The notes: generated from the letters alone by a model not told the origin. Positions 25,219 through 34,273 are shown, counted from the first letter of the stretch. The stretch: 64,000 bases of DNA from VAZQ01 sp963785745 (GCA_963785745.1 CAWAWR010000023.1:1-64000); one strand, 5' to 3'. Program-made: numbers and translations.

Positions 25219-26712
25219 CTATCTCGGATGAAGCCACTTCGGCAGGAACGAATAGGCGTTCACATTGTCGGCCGGTTTGAATTTGATACCGAGATCGCGC
25301 AATAGTTTTTGCAGCCTTCCATCATTGAAAGCATCAAAGGCTTCGGTGCATCCACCGATGTGCTGGTTGCCAACGAAAATCTGCGGAATGGTGGGGGAAT
25401 TGATGCGAGCCTTCAACACGTTGCGAATTTGGCCGCCCCAATTGTCCTTTTGATAGTCGGCGGAATCCAGATCGATCGCACGATAAGGAATGTCGAACTG
25501 CTTGAACAGCTTGCGCACCGACCAACAAAATTCGCACCACTCAAGCGCAAACATGACAATCGGCTGGCTGGGATCGGACGTGACCCCGGTCACGAATGCT
25601 TCTGCTTCCGGACTGAGTTGGGAGGGTGCCTCGGCTTTGGGCTTTGCCGGCGGCGACGAAGGCTTGAGGTCAAATCGGTAGCGTGGCGTCGATTGAGAGA
25701 TTTCGATCTCTTCGTCGGTCATTTCGGCCGGAACGTCTTCGAACAGCGGGGTGCTCAGGTAGCGTTCGCCGGTATCCGGCAACATGCAGAAAATCTTCGC
25801 ACCCTTCTCGGCTTGGGCGGCGATTTGCAGAGCTCCGGCGAAGGTGGCCCCGCCGGTTATCCCGGTGAAGATTCCTTCCTTTTGAGCCAGCTCGCGCGCG
25901 AGCCGCAACGCGTCACCGCCCTTGATTGGCAACACCTCGTCTATCAGTCCGGCGTTGACCGCATCCTCGACCAGCTTCGGGACAAAGTCCGGCGTCCAGC
26001 CTTGCATGAGGTGGGGGCGGAAGGAGGGATGGCTTTCCGAAGGCGCACCGTCGGCGCCGCGCGCCTGAGCAATGCCGCTTCCGACCACCGATGAATTGTC
26101 GGGCTCGCAAGCGATGATCTTCGTTTCCGGTCTTTCCTTCTTCAGGACGCGCGCGACGCCCTTGAGCGTACCGCCGGTGCCCATGCCGGTGACCCAATAG
26201 TCGAGTCTGTCGCCCTCGAAGTCGTGCAGAATTTCAACCGCGGTGGTCTTGGAATGAAAGTCCGGGTTAGCTTCGTTCTCGAACTGGCGGCAGAGAAACC
26301 AGCCGTGGGTTTGGGCGAGCTCCAGTGCCTTGGCGACCATTCCGCTGCCCTTCTCGGATGCCGGAGTCAGCACCACCTTCGCACCCAGGAACCGCATGAG
26401 CCTGCGCCGTTCGACGCTGAAGTTTTCCGCCATCGTCACCACGAGCGGGTAGCCCTTTTGCGCGCACACCATCGCCAGGCCGATTCCGGTATTGCCGCTG
26501 GTTGCCTCGATCACCGTCTGTCCGGGCTTCAGGGCTCCGCTTCGCTCCGCCGCTTCGATAACGCCCAAGGCCAGCCGGTCCTTGACGGAGCCGAGCGGAT
26601 TGAAGGCCTCCAATTTCACGAAGACCTCCACACCGGGCGGAGAAAATTTCGCAACCTTGACGACGGGCGTGCGCCCGACCGTCTCGAGGATATTGTTGAA
26701 CCGTCTTGTCAT
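25219..26712 (-). CDS. Cysteine synthase-glutaredoxin fusion protein
   Basis: A 497-residue two-part enzyme. Residues 1 to about 320 form a PLP-dependent cysteine synthase/cystathionine beta-synthase-type domain: NPLGSVKDRLALG with the PLP lysine Lys44, SGNTGIGLA near 72-80, GTGGTLKG near 179-185, and FTGITGGATFAG near 282. After a proline-rich linker (about 340-380), the C-terminal 110 residues form a glutaredoxin: active site WCEFC with Cys393 and Cys396, the cis-proline segment TIPQIFVGNQHIGG, and CTEAFDAF. The fusion would couple cysteine or thiol synthesis to disulphide or mixed-disulphide reduction, which is inference. The ATG at 26712 begins the conserved MTRRFNNILETVGRTP. It lies 19 bp after the aminotransferase gene, so they form an operon. 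Confidence 0.9.
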   Translation of the reverse strand: MTRRFNNILETVGRTPVVKVAKFSPPGVEVFVKLEAFNPLGSVKDRLALGVIEAAERSGALKPGQTVIEATSGNTGIGLAMVCAQKGYPLVVTMAENFSVERRRLMRFLGAKVVLTPASEKGSGMVAKALELAQTHGWFLCRQFENEANPDFHSKTTAVEILHDFEGDRLDYWVTGMGTGGTLKGVARVLKKERPETKIIACEPDNSSVVGSGIAQARGADGAPSESHPSFRPHLMQGWTPDFVPKLVEDAVNAGLIDEVLPIKGGDALRLARELAQKEGIFTGITGGATFAGALQIAAQAEKGAKIFCMLPDTGERYLSTPLFEDVPAEMTDEEIEISQSTPRYRFDLKPSSPPAKPKAEAPSQLSPEAEAFVTGVTSDPSQPIVMFALEWCEFCWSVRKLFKQFDIPYRAIDLDSADYQKDNWGGQIRNVLKARINSPTIPQIFVGNQHIGGCTEAFDAFNDGRLQKLLRDLGIKFKPADNVNAYSFLPKWLHPR

Positions 26713-26731
26713 CGGTTGCTCCGCGATCCCT

Positions 26732-27952
26732 TTAGGCAGATGCGATCGCGCCGAACGCCGGCAAGGCTTGCTCGACCATTCGATCGGACGCGGTGAGGCT
26801 GATCCGCAGATAGCCGGGCGAGCCCATGATCGAGCCCGGCAGCACGAAAACCTTGCGATCAGCAAGCGCATTCCAATGCCGGTCGGGGTCGCCCGTCGGC
26901 CATTTGCTCCACAGGTAGAATGTGCCCTCCGGCGGCAGCACATCGAAGCCCGCGCGCGCCAGCGTTCCGGTGAGTTGGTCACGGCGGTGCGCGAGCGCGG
27001 CCTGGTCGATCGACAGCGCTTCCAGGTCGGGCAACGCGTACTGCATCACGGCATTGGGGAAACACCAGCCGAGCGCCATTTGCGCCGAGAACATCGCGTC
27101 GCGCAGCGCCTGCCGATCGCCCAACGGCATCAACGGAGAAAGAGCGAGATATCCCACGCGCTGGCCGGGAGCGAGCAACACCTTGCCGTAGCTGTAGGAG
27201 ATGAGCGTCCAGGGATAGACCGCGGCCGGACTGACAAAGCCGCGTCCATCGAACCTCAGCCGCCGATAGGGTTCGTCGGACAGCAAGAAGATGCGCCGAC
27301 CGAATCGAGCCGAGGCGCGCTCAAGCAAATCAGCTAAGGCGTTGAGCGTGTCGCGACCATAGATGCGGCCGGTGGGGTTGTGCGGCGTATTGATGATCAC
27401 GAGCCGGGTCTTCGGGCCGATCGCCGACTCGATCGCATCGAGATCAAGATCGAATGCCGGGCCCTTCAACCGGACCTTGCGCGGTACCAGATCGGCGGCC
27501 AGCAACATCGGCTCGTAGCAGAACCAAGCCGGCTCGGAAAACACGACCTCATCACCGCGGTCGAGCACCAGGTGGAACGCCACCATGATCGCCGCGAAGG
27601 CACCCGCGGTAAGGGCAATGTCAGCGGGCTCGAAGGCGAGCCCGAGTTCGCGCCCAAGGCGGTCGGCCAAGAAAGCCTGAGGTTCCTGCTCGCTCGTCTT
27701 GTAGGCGAACCAGTTCTTGTCTTGCGGCACCGCGCGTTCGCGGATCGCGGAAACGAGACCGGCGAGCGGCATTTCATGCGGATTGCCGAAGGTGAAGTCG
27801 CAAATATCGGGATCGTTACGATGCTGTGCGTAGCGCGATGTGACGTAAAAATCCCGCACGGCGGCAAAGGCGGCATCGGCCAAATGCGTCCGCGTCGATA
27901 CCGCGGATGGCATCGTCCGAGGCGGATGGGTTGTGGGTAATGCTAGTGCCAT
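26732..27952 (-). CDS. Class I/II PLP-dependent aminotransferase
   Basis: A 406-residue fold-type I aminotransferase. Visible features are LTAGAFAAIMVAFHLV (the cofactor phosphate region), INTPHNPTGRIY with the PLP-ring asparagine, LLSDEPYRRL with the aspartate that pairs to the pyridine nitrogen, and the Schiff-base lysine in SYSYGKVLLAPGQRVGY. The C-terminal LRISLTASD carries the substrate-carboxylate arginine. The start may be ATG 27952 (GGAG four bases upstream) or ATG 27961. It is the first gene of the pair with the cysteine synthase-glutaredoxin fusion, which hints at sulphur amino acid metabolism; the keto acid partner is unknown. Confidence 0.9.
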   Translation of the reverse strand: MALALPTTHPPRTMPSAVSTRTHLADAAFAAVRDFYVTSRYAQHRNDPDICDFTFGNPHEMPLAGLVSAIRERAVPQDKNWFAYKTSEQEPQAFLADRLGRELGLAFEPADIALTAGAFAAIMVAFHLVLDRGDEVVFSEPAWFCYEPMLLAADLVPRKVRLKGPAFDLDLDAIESAIGPKTRLVIINTPHNPTGRIYGRDTLNALADLLERASARFGRRIFLLSDEPYRRLRFDGRGFVSPAAVYPWTLISYSYGKVLLAPGQRVGYLALSPLMPLGDRQALRDAMFSAQMALGWCFPNAVMQYALPDLEALSIDQAALAHRRDQLTGTLARAGFDVLPPEGTFYLWSKWPTGDPDRHWNALADRKVFVLPGSIMGSPGYLRISLTASDRMVEQALPAFGAIASA

Positions 27953-28183
27953 TGTCTCCATACCCTCAAATCCGCGCGGCAATCTGTGACGCGCGGCCAC
28001 CGAGATACCGAGGATGCTCGCTGAGGTCGCGGGTATCGTCGCCCCGCGGCCGATGGATCCGCCATGGAACAAGGCGTGATGCGCTTAGTCGCGCGAGCAT
28101 GCTCCTTGGTTCAAATGGCCAACAAGAAAGATTGCTTGAGGAATTGGCGGTAAATGTTGCCGGCCGTTGCCGTATGACGCCCG

Positions 28184-29761
28184 TCACTCCGGCAATCCAG
28201 CCTTTCGCAGCCCGTCCGCGAACGTGGCGAGATGCTCCGGTCGCTGGAGCGGGAGCCAGTCCTTGAGATTGGCGATGCGCAGCGCGGGATCGAGCTTGCG
28301 CACATGCTGCATTGCTCGCCGCGCTTCATCGGTGCGGCCGGCAAGAGCGTGGCTTGCAGCGATGACGGCGACCACCATGAGGAAGCTCGGCAACTCCCGA
28401 TACGCCTTCTCCGCCCAAGACGATGCGATGTCGAAGCGCCCCGCCAACAAGTGCGCCATCGCCGTTCCGGCCTGCATTCGATACATCTCCGAATCCAGGG
28501 GGCTCAGGCGCATGGCGTGCGCAAAGCGTTCGATGGCATCGTCCGGTTCGCCGCGCCAGAGTCGGAGGAAGCCGCCAAGGAACCAGGCAGCCGCTAGGTT
28601 CGGATTGAGCACCAGCGCCCGGTCGATCAATGCGATACCGCCATCGAGATCGCCGACGAGATGGCCGAGCGCGTGACCGCTTCTCGCGAGCGCAACCGCA
28701 TCGTCCTTGCCCAATTCCACGGCCCGGCGGACCAGGCGGGCGCCCTCGGCCATCTCTCTTGCGTGGTCCGTCATCCAGCCGTTGACCTTGCGCCAGAAAT
28801 AGCACCACGCGGCCATCGCGAGAGCCGACGCGAAATCCGGATCGAGCTCGATCGCGCGATGGAACGACGCAAGCGCCGCATTGATGGCCTCCTTTGTTCC
28901 TCGGTGCAGGTTTGCCATTCCACGCAGATAGTAGTCATACGCGTCGAGGCTTTCGGTCGGTTTGCGTTTTGCGCGTTCGATCTCCGCTCGCTCCAGCTGC
29001 GGCGCGATCGCGCCAACGACGCTTTCGGTTATCTGATCCTGCAGCTCGAAGATGTCGTTGAGAGTTCCTTCGAAGCGGTCTGCCCAGAGGTGCGCCCCGG
29101 TTGACGTGTCGATGAGCTGCCCCGTGATGCGCACGCGGTTTGCGGCCTTGCGCATGCTGCCTTCCAGCACGTAGCGCACGCCCAGCTCGCGGCCGACCTG
29201 CTTCACGTCGACGGCGCGGCCTTTGTAGGTGAAGCTCGAATTGCGCGCGATGACGAACAGCCAACGGATGCGTGACAGTTCCGTGATGATGTCCTCCACG
29301 ACACCGTCGGCAAAGTATTCCTGTTCCGGGTCGCCGCTCAGATTCAGGAATGGGAGGGCGGCGATGGATGGGCTGTCGGGGAGAGCCAGCAGAGGTGCAA
29401 GAGGCTCGTTTGGTCTTGCGCTCTCAGCCTGCAAGGCGCCGGTCGGCGGCGGCGCTTCCCTGACGTCGCCGACGAACCGGAATCCCTTGCGGGGAACGGT
29501 TCGGATCAGGCGCTGTTGCTCGCCATTATCGCCGATAGCCTTGCGTACCGCATTGATGTGACTGGTCAGGGTCGATTCCGAAACGATCCTGCCGCCCCAT
29601 ACCGCGTTCAGCAGGTCATCCTTGGTGACGACGTGCTCGCGCTGCTGCACCAGGTAGAGGAGCAGGTCGAAGACCTGCGGCCCCATGGCAACCGGTTCGG
29701 ACCCCCGGGTGAGCTCGCGCCGCTCGGGGTCAAGCACGTAGTCTTCGAATAAAATTTTCAC
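28184..29761 (-). CDS. Winged-helix regulator with TolB-like and TPR domains (CadC/ToxR type)
   Basis: A 525-residue cytoplasmic regulator. Residues 1 to about 100 form an OmpR/CadC-type winged helix (LFEDYVLDPERRELTRGSEP, TLTSHINAVRKAIGD, RTVPRKGFRFVGDV). Next is the segment typical of adenylate-cyclase-linked proteins (IAALPFLNLSGDPEQEYFAD, then GVVEDIITELSRI and FTYKGRAVDVKQVGRELGVR), ending near 260, and then several TPR-like helical repeats to the C-terminus. There is no membrane helix, unlike CadC itself. The gene is divergent from an SDR gene followed by an MBL hydrolase gene; the 169-bp gap is the likely operator region, so it probably controls those two. The signal it senses is unknown. 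Confidence 0.88.
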   Translation of the reverse strand: MKILFEDYVLDPERRELTRGSEPVAMGPQVFDLLLYLVQQREHVVTKDDLLNAVWGGRIVSESTLTSHINAVRKAIGDNGEQQRLIRTVPRKGFRFVGDVREAPPPTGALQAESARPNEPLAPLLALPDSPSIAALPFLNLSGDPEQEYFADGVVEDIITELSRIRWLFVIARNSSFTYKGRAVDVKQVGRELGVRYVLEGSMRKAANRVRITGQLIDTSTGAHLWADRFEGTLNDIFELQDQITESVVGAIAPQLERAEIERAKRKPTESLDAYDYYLRGMANLHRGTKEAINAALASFHRAIELDPDFASALAMAAWCYFWRKVNGWMTDHAREMAEGARLVRRAVELGKDDAVALARSGHALGHLVGDLDGGIALIDRALVLNPNLAAAWFLGGFLRLWRGEPDDAIERFAHAMRLSPLDSEMYRMQAGTAMAHLLAGRFDIASSWAEKAYRELPSFLMVVAVIAASHALAGRTDEARRAMQHVRKLDPALRIANLKDWLPLQRPEHLATFADGLRKAGLPE

Positions 29762-29930
29762 GTCGGCGCTCCGCGCGACCCGTCATGGACAGGATAGCAC
29801 CTCCGCTTGGACGAATAACCAAGACAAACTGAAGCGCAATTGGACGTCACCGCAAAGTCTTTCGGCCTGCGGGCAGGCATTCTCCGTTCACACATCACAG
29901 CCCGATGACGGGCCAAACGGAGAGCAGGCC
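29762..29930. promoter_or_regulatory. Divergent promoter region between the WH-TPR regulator and SDR genes
   Basis: 169 bases shared by the two divergent start codons, so both promoters and any operator must be here. I see no clear long palindrome; the regulator type usually binds direct half-sites. Confidence 0.4.
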
Positions 29931-30683
29931 ATGAAGATCGTCGTCGTCGGAGGCAGCGGCCTCATCGGATCGAAGCTCGTGAACAGGCTCCGGCAGAAGG
30001 GCCACGAGGTCGTAGTGGCGGCGCCCAATACCGGCGTCAACACCATCACCGGGGAGGGGCTGGCCGAGGCGCTGGCCGGCGCTCATACGGTCGTCGACGT
30101 GGCGAACTCGCCGTCGTTCGAGGACCGGGCGGTCATGGAATTCTTCGTGACGTCCGGCCACAATCTTCTGGCGGCGGAAGCGGCCGCCGGCGTGAAACAT
30201 CACGTTGCGCTGTCGGTAGTCGGGTCCGACCGCCTTCCGGACAGCGGCTATCTCCGCGCCAAGATGGCGCAAGAAGATCTCATCAAGCGGTCCACGATTC
30301 CGTACACGATCCTGCGCTCGACACAGTTCTTCGAATTCGTCAACGGCATCATCAAGTCGGCTGGTGAAGGAACGATCCGCCTGTCACCCGCCCTTCTGCA
30401 GCCTATCGCGTCGGACGATGTCGTCGCTGCATTGGCTGATCTTACGGTCGGACCGCCGCTGAACGGCACTGTCGAGGTGGCTGGTCCCGAGAAGATTCCG
30501 CTCGACAAGCTCGCCCGCAAATATCTGGCCGCAAACCACGACGAACGTCAGGTGGTCGCCGACATTCACGCGCGCTACTTCGGCACGGAGTTGAACGACC
30601 AATCTTTGACTCCCGGCCAGAATCCGCGGATCGGCGCGATCCGTTTCGAAGAGTGGCTCGGCCACTCGTCGGCGCCAAGGTAG
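29931..30683 (+). CDS. NmrA-like/atypical SDR-family NAD(P)-binding protein
   Basis: A 250-residue atypical short-chain dehydrogenase. The nucleotide-binding start is MKIVVVGGSGLIGSKLVNRL, with the GGxGxxG pattern; later come VVDVANSPSFED, HHVALSVVGSDRLPDSGYLR and YTILRSTQFFEFV, all typical of NmrA-like or quinone-oxidoreductase-like members that lack a classical YxxxK centre. The function could be quinone or azo reduction, or redox sensing. The MBL hydrolase gene follows 56 bp downstream on the same strand, and the gene is divergent from the winged-helix regulator, which probably controls it. Confidence 0.87.
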   Translation: MKIVVVGGSGLIGSKLVNRLRQKGHEVVVAAPNTGVNTITGEGLAEALAGAHTVVDVANSPSFEDRAVMEFFVTSGHNLLAAEAAAGVKHHVALSVVGSDRLPDSGYLRAKMAQEDLIKRSTIPYTILRSTQFFEFVNGIIKSAGEGTIRLSPALLQPIASDDVVAALADLTVGPPLNGTVEVAGPEKIPLDKLARKYLAANHDERQVVADIHARYFGTELNDQSLTPGQNPRIGAIRFEEWLGHSSAPR

Positions 30684-30739
30684 GCGAGAGCAAGACGAAG
30701 ACCAATCCGGTTTCAACACATCAGAAAAGGGAGACAACC

Positions 30740-31657
30740 ATGAACCTACATTACACCTCACACTCCGATGCACCGGGGCGCGACGAGCTGGTTCCGTCCC
30801 GCTACGCGCTGAAGGTCGGCGAGATTGACGTGCTGGTGGTCAGCGATGGAGTGCTGCCGATACCGGCCAAGACGTTGGCCCACAACGTCGAGCCGGCCGT
30901 CCGGGCAGCCTGGCTGGAGGACATGTTCCTGCCGCCGGAAATGCTCGACTGGCCGCTGAACGTGGTCGTGGTGCGTAGCGGCGGCCGGACCATACTCATC
31001 GATGCTGGGCTGGGGGCGGACCCGGACTTGCACTTGCCGCAGGCCGGGCGGTTGGCCCAGCGACTGGAGGCAGCCGGCATCGATCTCGCATCCGTGACCG
31101 ACGTGGTGCTGACCCACATGCACATGGACCACATCGGCGGGCTGCTGATCGACGGGGTGAAGGAGCAGCTGCGTCCGGATCTGCGGATCCACGTGGCAGC
31201 CGCCGAGCTCAAGTTCTGGGAGGCGCCCGATTTCTCCCGCGCCGTCATGCCGCCGGGATTCCCGGACGCGCTTCGGCGGGCGGCCAAGCGGTTCGTGAAC
31301 CTGTACCACAACCAGCTGCGGCCGTTCGAGGAGGAGTACGAGGTGGCGCCGGGCGTGATCGTCCGTCGCACCGGCGGCCACACCCCCGGGCACAGCGTGG
31401 TCCGCCTGGCGTCCGGCGGCGACCGGTTGACGTTCGCCGGCGACGCCGTGTTCCAGGTCGGGTTCGACCAGCCCGAATGGCACAACGGCTTCGAACACGA
31501 CCCCGAGGAGGCGGCCCGCGTCCGCGTCAATCTTCTGCGGGAGCTGGCGGCGACCCGCGAGCCGCTGGTGGCCACTCACCTGTCGTTCCCGTCCGTCTGC
31601 CATGTGGCGGTCGCCGGCGACGCCTTTCGTTGCGTACCGGCGGTCTGGGACTACTGA
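30740..31657 (+). CDS. MBL-fold metallo-hydrolase
   Basis: A 305-residue metallo-beta-lactamase-fold hydrolase of the lactonase-like group. The dinuclear zinc motif THMHMDHIGG fits HxHxDH; downstream ligands are visible in GGHTPGHSVV and FAGDAVFQ, and the final histidine in ATHLSFPSVCH. The ATG at 30740 follows AAAAGGGAGA; in-frame sequence upstream overlaps the SDR gene and is not needed. No signal peptide is seen. Homologues include quorum-quenching lactonases and sulphatase-like enzymes, so the substrate is open. It is the second gene of the SDR-MBL pair opposite the winged-helix regulator. Confidence 0.88.
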   Translation: MNLHYTSHSDAPGRDELVPSRYALKVGEIDVLVVSDGVLPIPAKTLAHNVEPAVRAAWLEDMFLPPEMLDWPLNVVVVRSGGRTILIDAGLGADPDLHLPQAGRLAQRLEAAGIDLASVTDVVLTHMHMDHIGGLLIDGVKEQLRPDLRIHVAAAELKFWEAPDFSRAVMPPGFPDALRRAAKRFVNLYHNQLRPFEEEYEVAPGVIVRRTGGHTPGHSVVRLASGGDRLTFAGDAVFQVGFDQPEWHNGFEHDPEEAARVRVNLLRELAATREPLVATHLSFPSVCHVAVAGDAFRCVPAVWDY

Positions 31658-31672
31658 ACGGCCGTTGCTATT

Positions 31673-31695
31673 GCCCGGAGCCAGCGGCTCCGGGC
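31673..31695. terminator. Bidirectional hairpin terminator
   Basis: GCCCGGAGCC and GGCTCCGGGC form a perfect 10-bp stem around an AGC loop, located between the converging MBL and deacetylase genes. A weak T-rich run (TATTTTC) follows on the plus strand. Confidence 0.72.
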
Positions 31696-31716
31696 GTAGC
31701 TATTTTCAGTGTCGGC

Positions 31717-32712
31717 CTAACCGACCGGGTTCAGTTTCTCATACGCGTCGATGATCTCACCGCCGGTCGCGAACCACACCTTGTCGTGCTTCTTCATCTC
31801 GGCCAGAGCGCGCTGCAGATATTTGGCGCGCAGCGGTTGCCCGATGATCATCGGATGCAATGGAATGCCCATCACGCGTGCATGTTTATCGCTATCCGCC
31901 AGCAATCCTTCGAACTGGTCCATCACCGATCGGTAGTACTGCTCGCCGGTGTAGCCCTTGCGGATGAACAGCGGGATGTCGTTGATCTCCATGCAGTAGG
32001 GGATCCCCATCATCTTCCCGCTCTTGACCTTCATGCGGTACGGCTGATCGTCGTTGTTCCAGTCGCCGCAATAGGTCACGCCTTCCTCGGCGAGGATGTC
32101 GAGGGTGTTGTTGGTCTGCGTGAGCCCGGTGCCGAGCCAGCCGCGCGGCCGCTGTCCCGTCGCCGCGCCGATCGTCTTGAGCACGTGCGCGATGACTTCC
32201 TTCTCCTTTTCGGGAGCAAGACCGGCAAGGCTTTCGCTGTTGGTGGTGCCGTGCCCCATGAACTCCCAGCCGCGCTTCTTCATTTCCTCGACGGCTTGGG
32301 GATGCTCGTCGCAAACCTGCGAATTCAGCGCGACCGTCGCCTTGACGCCGGCGCCGTCGAGGACGTCGGCGAGCCGCCAGAGTCCGATCCGCATGCCGTA
32401 TTCGCGCCAGGCGTAGTTGACGACGTCGGGCACGCGGTTGGTGGGGTTGGGCGAGACGCCGGTGCCGACCGCTGAATCGTAGTGCCACACCTCGACATTG
32501 GGGGCGATCCAGATCGCCAGCGTCTTGCCGCCCGGCCACGAGAACGGCTTGCGCTGGTGGATGAAGGTGTCGTCGTAGCGGTTTGAGCGGCGCATCTTTC
32601 CGAGCGTCTGTGCATAGCTGGCGACGGGCGCGAGACCCGACGAAAGCAGGCCTGCGGTTCCGGCGAGGAAGAGACCTTTCTGGATGAAGTCCCTGCGGTC
32701 ATTGATTTGCAT
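31717..32712 (-). CDS. Exported polysaccharide deacetylase-family hydrolase
   Basis: A 331-residue NodB-fold protein. It begins with an export leader (MQINDRRDFIQKGLFLAGTA, cleavage near ASYAQ), so it is probably periplasmic. Landmarks are LAIWIAPNVEVWHYD, the segment KATVALNSQVCDEHPQAVEE, GHGTTNSES in the metal-binding region, GWLGTGLTQTNNTLDIL, and a C-terminal IPLHPMIIGQP with a conserved histidine. Aspartate and histidine spacing differs from true chitin deacetylases and is closer to the allantoinase-like branch, like the unrelated-locus gene at 8231-9130. It stands alone, convergent with the MBL gene and divergent from the Ig-like protein gene. Substrate unknown. Confidence 0.84.
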   Translation of the reverse strand: MQINDRRDFIQKGLFLAGTAGLLSSGLAPVASYAQTLGKMRRSNRYDDTFIHQRKPFSWPGGKTLAIWIAPNVEVWHYDSAVGTGVSPNPTNRVPDVVNYAWREYGMRIGLWRLADVLDGAGVKATVALNSQVCDEHPQAVEEMKKRGWEFMGHGTTNSESLAGLAPEKEKEVIAHVLKTIGAATGQRPRGWLGTGLTQTNNTLDILAEEGVTYCGDWNNDDQPYRMKVKSGKMMGIPYCMEINDIPLFIRKGYTGEQYYRSVMDQFEGLLADSDKHARVMGIPLHPMIIGQPLRAKYLQRALAEMKKHDKVWFATGGEIIDAYEKLNPVG

Positions 32713-32805
32713 GAGCGCCGTCCTTCTGTGAAGAGGTGGTTGTCTTTGCCCGGCAAGCCTAGCACTCTTGCGCCGCGAAGGAATACGACGCGACGCGCAC
32801 GTGGC

Positions 32806-33744
32806 ATGCCGATGACGGCGTCTCAGACCCATACCGCAACGATCGTGCTCGACGATCCGGCACCAGTGGAGGTGCCGGTCGGCGCGACCTTTGTCGTCAA
32901 GGTTGCGGTGGCATGTGCGGACGGCTGCGATCTGCACGGCCTCGCGCTGGATATCGCGGTTCCCGCCGGCGCCGAAGCAGCACGGCAGGCGCCATCGGCT
33001 GACGCCGCCGAAGTGCTCGAACTCACCTTGCGTGCGCCGCCTCAGGTCGGCGTCCATGTCTGGCGCATCTCGCTACCGCAGGACCAGGCATCGGGCGTTC
33101 GACACGACGCGGAGCCGCTATCGATCAACGTCAGCGTGAAGCCACAGACGAGCAGCCTGGCGGTCTGGGATATTCCGTCGCCGGTGGTGATGGGGCAGGC
33201 GTTCGACATCAAGGCCGGAGCGAAGTCGGCCGGCGATTTCAAACTGAGCGGCCGAACGATCGAAGTCTGCGACGACGCCGGCGCGGTTCTCGCGCAAGGA
33301 CGTCTGGGCGATGCGCCGTGGCCGGGCACGAGCGGGCTGTATTGGACGCAGCTCCAGCTTTCGGCGCCCGATCGCGAAGGGCCCTGCGCATGGTCGGTCC
33401 GGTTTGCCGCCACCGACGTCGCGCTGCCGCATGAGGGAGCGACCTCCAATTTCACCGTCGTGATGGCGCGGCCGGCGGAACACCGCCTGACGGTGAGGGT
33501 CACGGAAAAGGATACCTCCAATCCGATCGAAGGCGCCGACATTCGCCTCGGGCTTTATCGCGCGACGACCGATCCGGCCGGAATGGCCGCGGTCGATGTG
33601 CCCAAGGGGACCTACGACCTCGTGGTCTGGAAGGTGGGATATGACGTCCCGATTCAGAGCACCGAAGTCCATGCCGACCGGGTGCTCCAGGTCGAGGCCA
33701 TTGTCGTGCCCGAGGAGGACCCGGACGCGGTCTGGCAGGTCTAA
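32806..33744 (+). CDS. Protein with Ig-like and carboxypeptidase-regulatory-like domains
   Basis: A 312-residue protein of mostly beta structure, with no signal peptide or membrane helix. The N-terminal about 100 residues (TATIVLDDPAPVEVPVGATF onward) and a middle region (SSLAVWDIPSPVVMGQAFDI) look like two Ig-like or CARDB-type modules; the C-terminal 90 residues (HRLTVRVTEKDTSNPIEGAD ... TTDPAGMAAVDVPKGTYDLV) match a carboxypeptidase regulatory-like/DUF4198-type sandwich. Start ATG 32806 or 32812; no strong ribosome site. It is divergent from the deacetylase gene and upstream of secG. I do not recognise a defined family; a binding or scaffold role is only a guess. Confidence 0.7.
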   Translation: MPMTASQTHTATIVLDDPAPVEVPVGATFVVKVAVACADGCDLHGLALDIAVPAGAEAARQAPSADAAEVLELTLRAPPQVGVHVWRISLPQDQASGVRHDAEPLSINVSVKPQTSSLAVWDIPSPVVMGQAFDIKAGAKSAGDFKLSGRTIEVCDDAGAVLAQGRLGDAPWPGTSGLYWTQLQLSAPDREGPCAWSVRFAATDVALPHEGATSNFTVVMARPAEHRLTVRVTEKDTSNPIEGADIRLGLYRATTDPAGMAAVDVPKGTYDLVVWKVGYDVPIQSTEVHADRVLQVEAIVVPEEDPDAVWQV

Positions 33745-33776
33745 TCCTGGATAAAGGATGGAAAACCGCCCCGGGA

Positions 33777-33806
33777 TTGTGTAGGACCCCGGCGACTTCC
33801 TATATG
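33777..33806 (+). promoter_or_regulatory. Possible sigma-70-type promoter of secG
   Basis: TTGTGT and TATATG are separated by 18 bases, 47 bp upstream of the secG start. It fits a relaxed vegetative consensus but rests on pattern alone. Confidence 0.3.
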
Positions 33807-33852
33807 GGACAACGAGGCGGCCCGCCCGAAGGCCTCCTAGCGGACAGGTCCG

Positions 33853-34230
33853 ATGCTGACGTTCATTATTGTTATTCACTTGATGATCGTGCTCGCCATG
33901 TGCGGGCTCGTGCTGCTCCAGAAATCAGAGGGCGGCGGGCTTGGGATCGGGTCGAGCGGCGGCGGCGGCTTCATGTCCAGCCGCGGCACGACCAACGTGC
34001 TGAGCCGCAGCACCGCCATCCTGGCGGCCTGCTTCTTCGCGACCAGCCTGCTGCTGTCGGTCATCGCCGGCTGGAGCCGCAATCCGGCCTCGATCGTGCG
34101 GACGCCGGGTTCTGCCCCGATTTCCACCCCCGGGGCGCCGGCGCCCAAGGCTCCCGGCGGCAATCTGCTCGAGCAGCTCAAACAGCAGGAAAAAGGGCCC
34201 GCCGGGCCGCAGGTTCCGCAATCGAAGTGA
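33853..34230 (+). CDS. secG: Preprotein translocase subunit SecG
   Basis: Inner-membrane component of the SecYEG channel. The 125-residue protein has the usual two helices: the first in residues 1-22 (FIIVIHLMIVLAMCGLVLLQ) and the second around 55-75 (STAILAACFFATSLLLSVIA). Between them lies the conserved glycine-rich cytoplasmic loop (KSEGGGLGIGSSGGGGFMSS). The C-terminal tail is proline/glutamine rich, as in many alphaproteobacterial SecG proteins. A hairpin terminator follows at 34241. The next gene is pyrG, the usual neighbour in this group, but here the two are separated by the paired hairpin elements. Confidence 0.95.
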   Translation: MLTFIIVIHLMIVLAMCGLVLLQKSEGGGLGIGSSGGGGFMSSRGTTNVLSRSTAILAACFFATSLLLSVIAGWSRNPASIVRTPGSAPISTPGAPAPKAPGGNLLEQLKQQEKGPAGPQVPQSK

Positions 34231-34240
34231 GGATACCTTC

Positions 34241-34262
34241 AAGGGCCGGGCAACCGGCCCTT
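34241..34262 (+). terminator. Terminator after secG
   Basis: AAGGGCCGG and CCGGCCCTT form a perfect nine-base stem with a GCAA loop, ten bases after the secG stop, followed by CGACTTTG. Confidence 0.75.
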
Positions 34263-34273
34263 CGACTTTGTGG

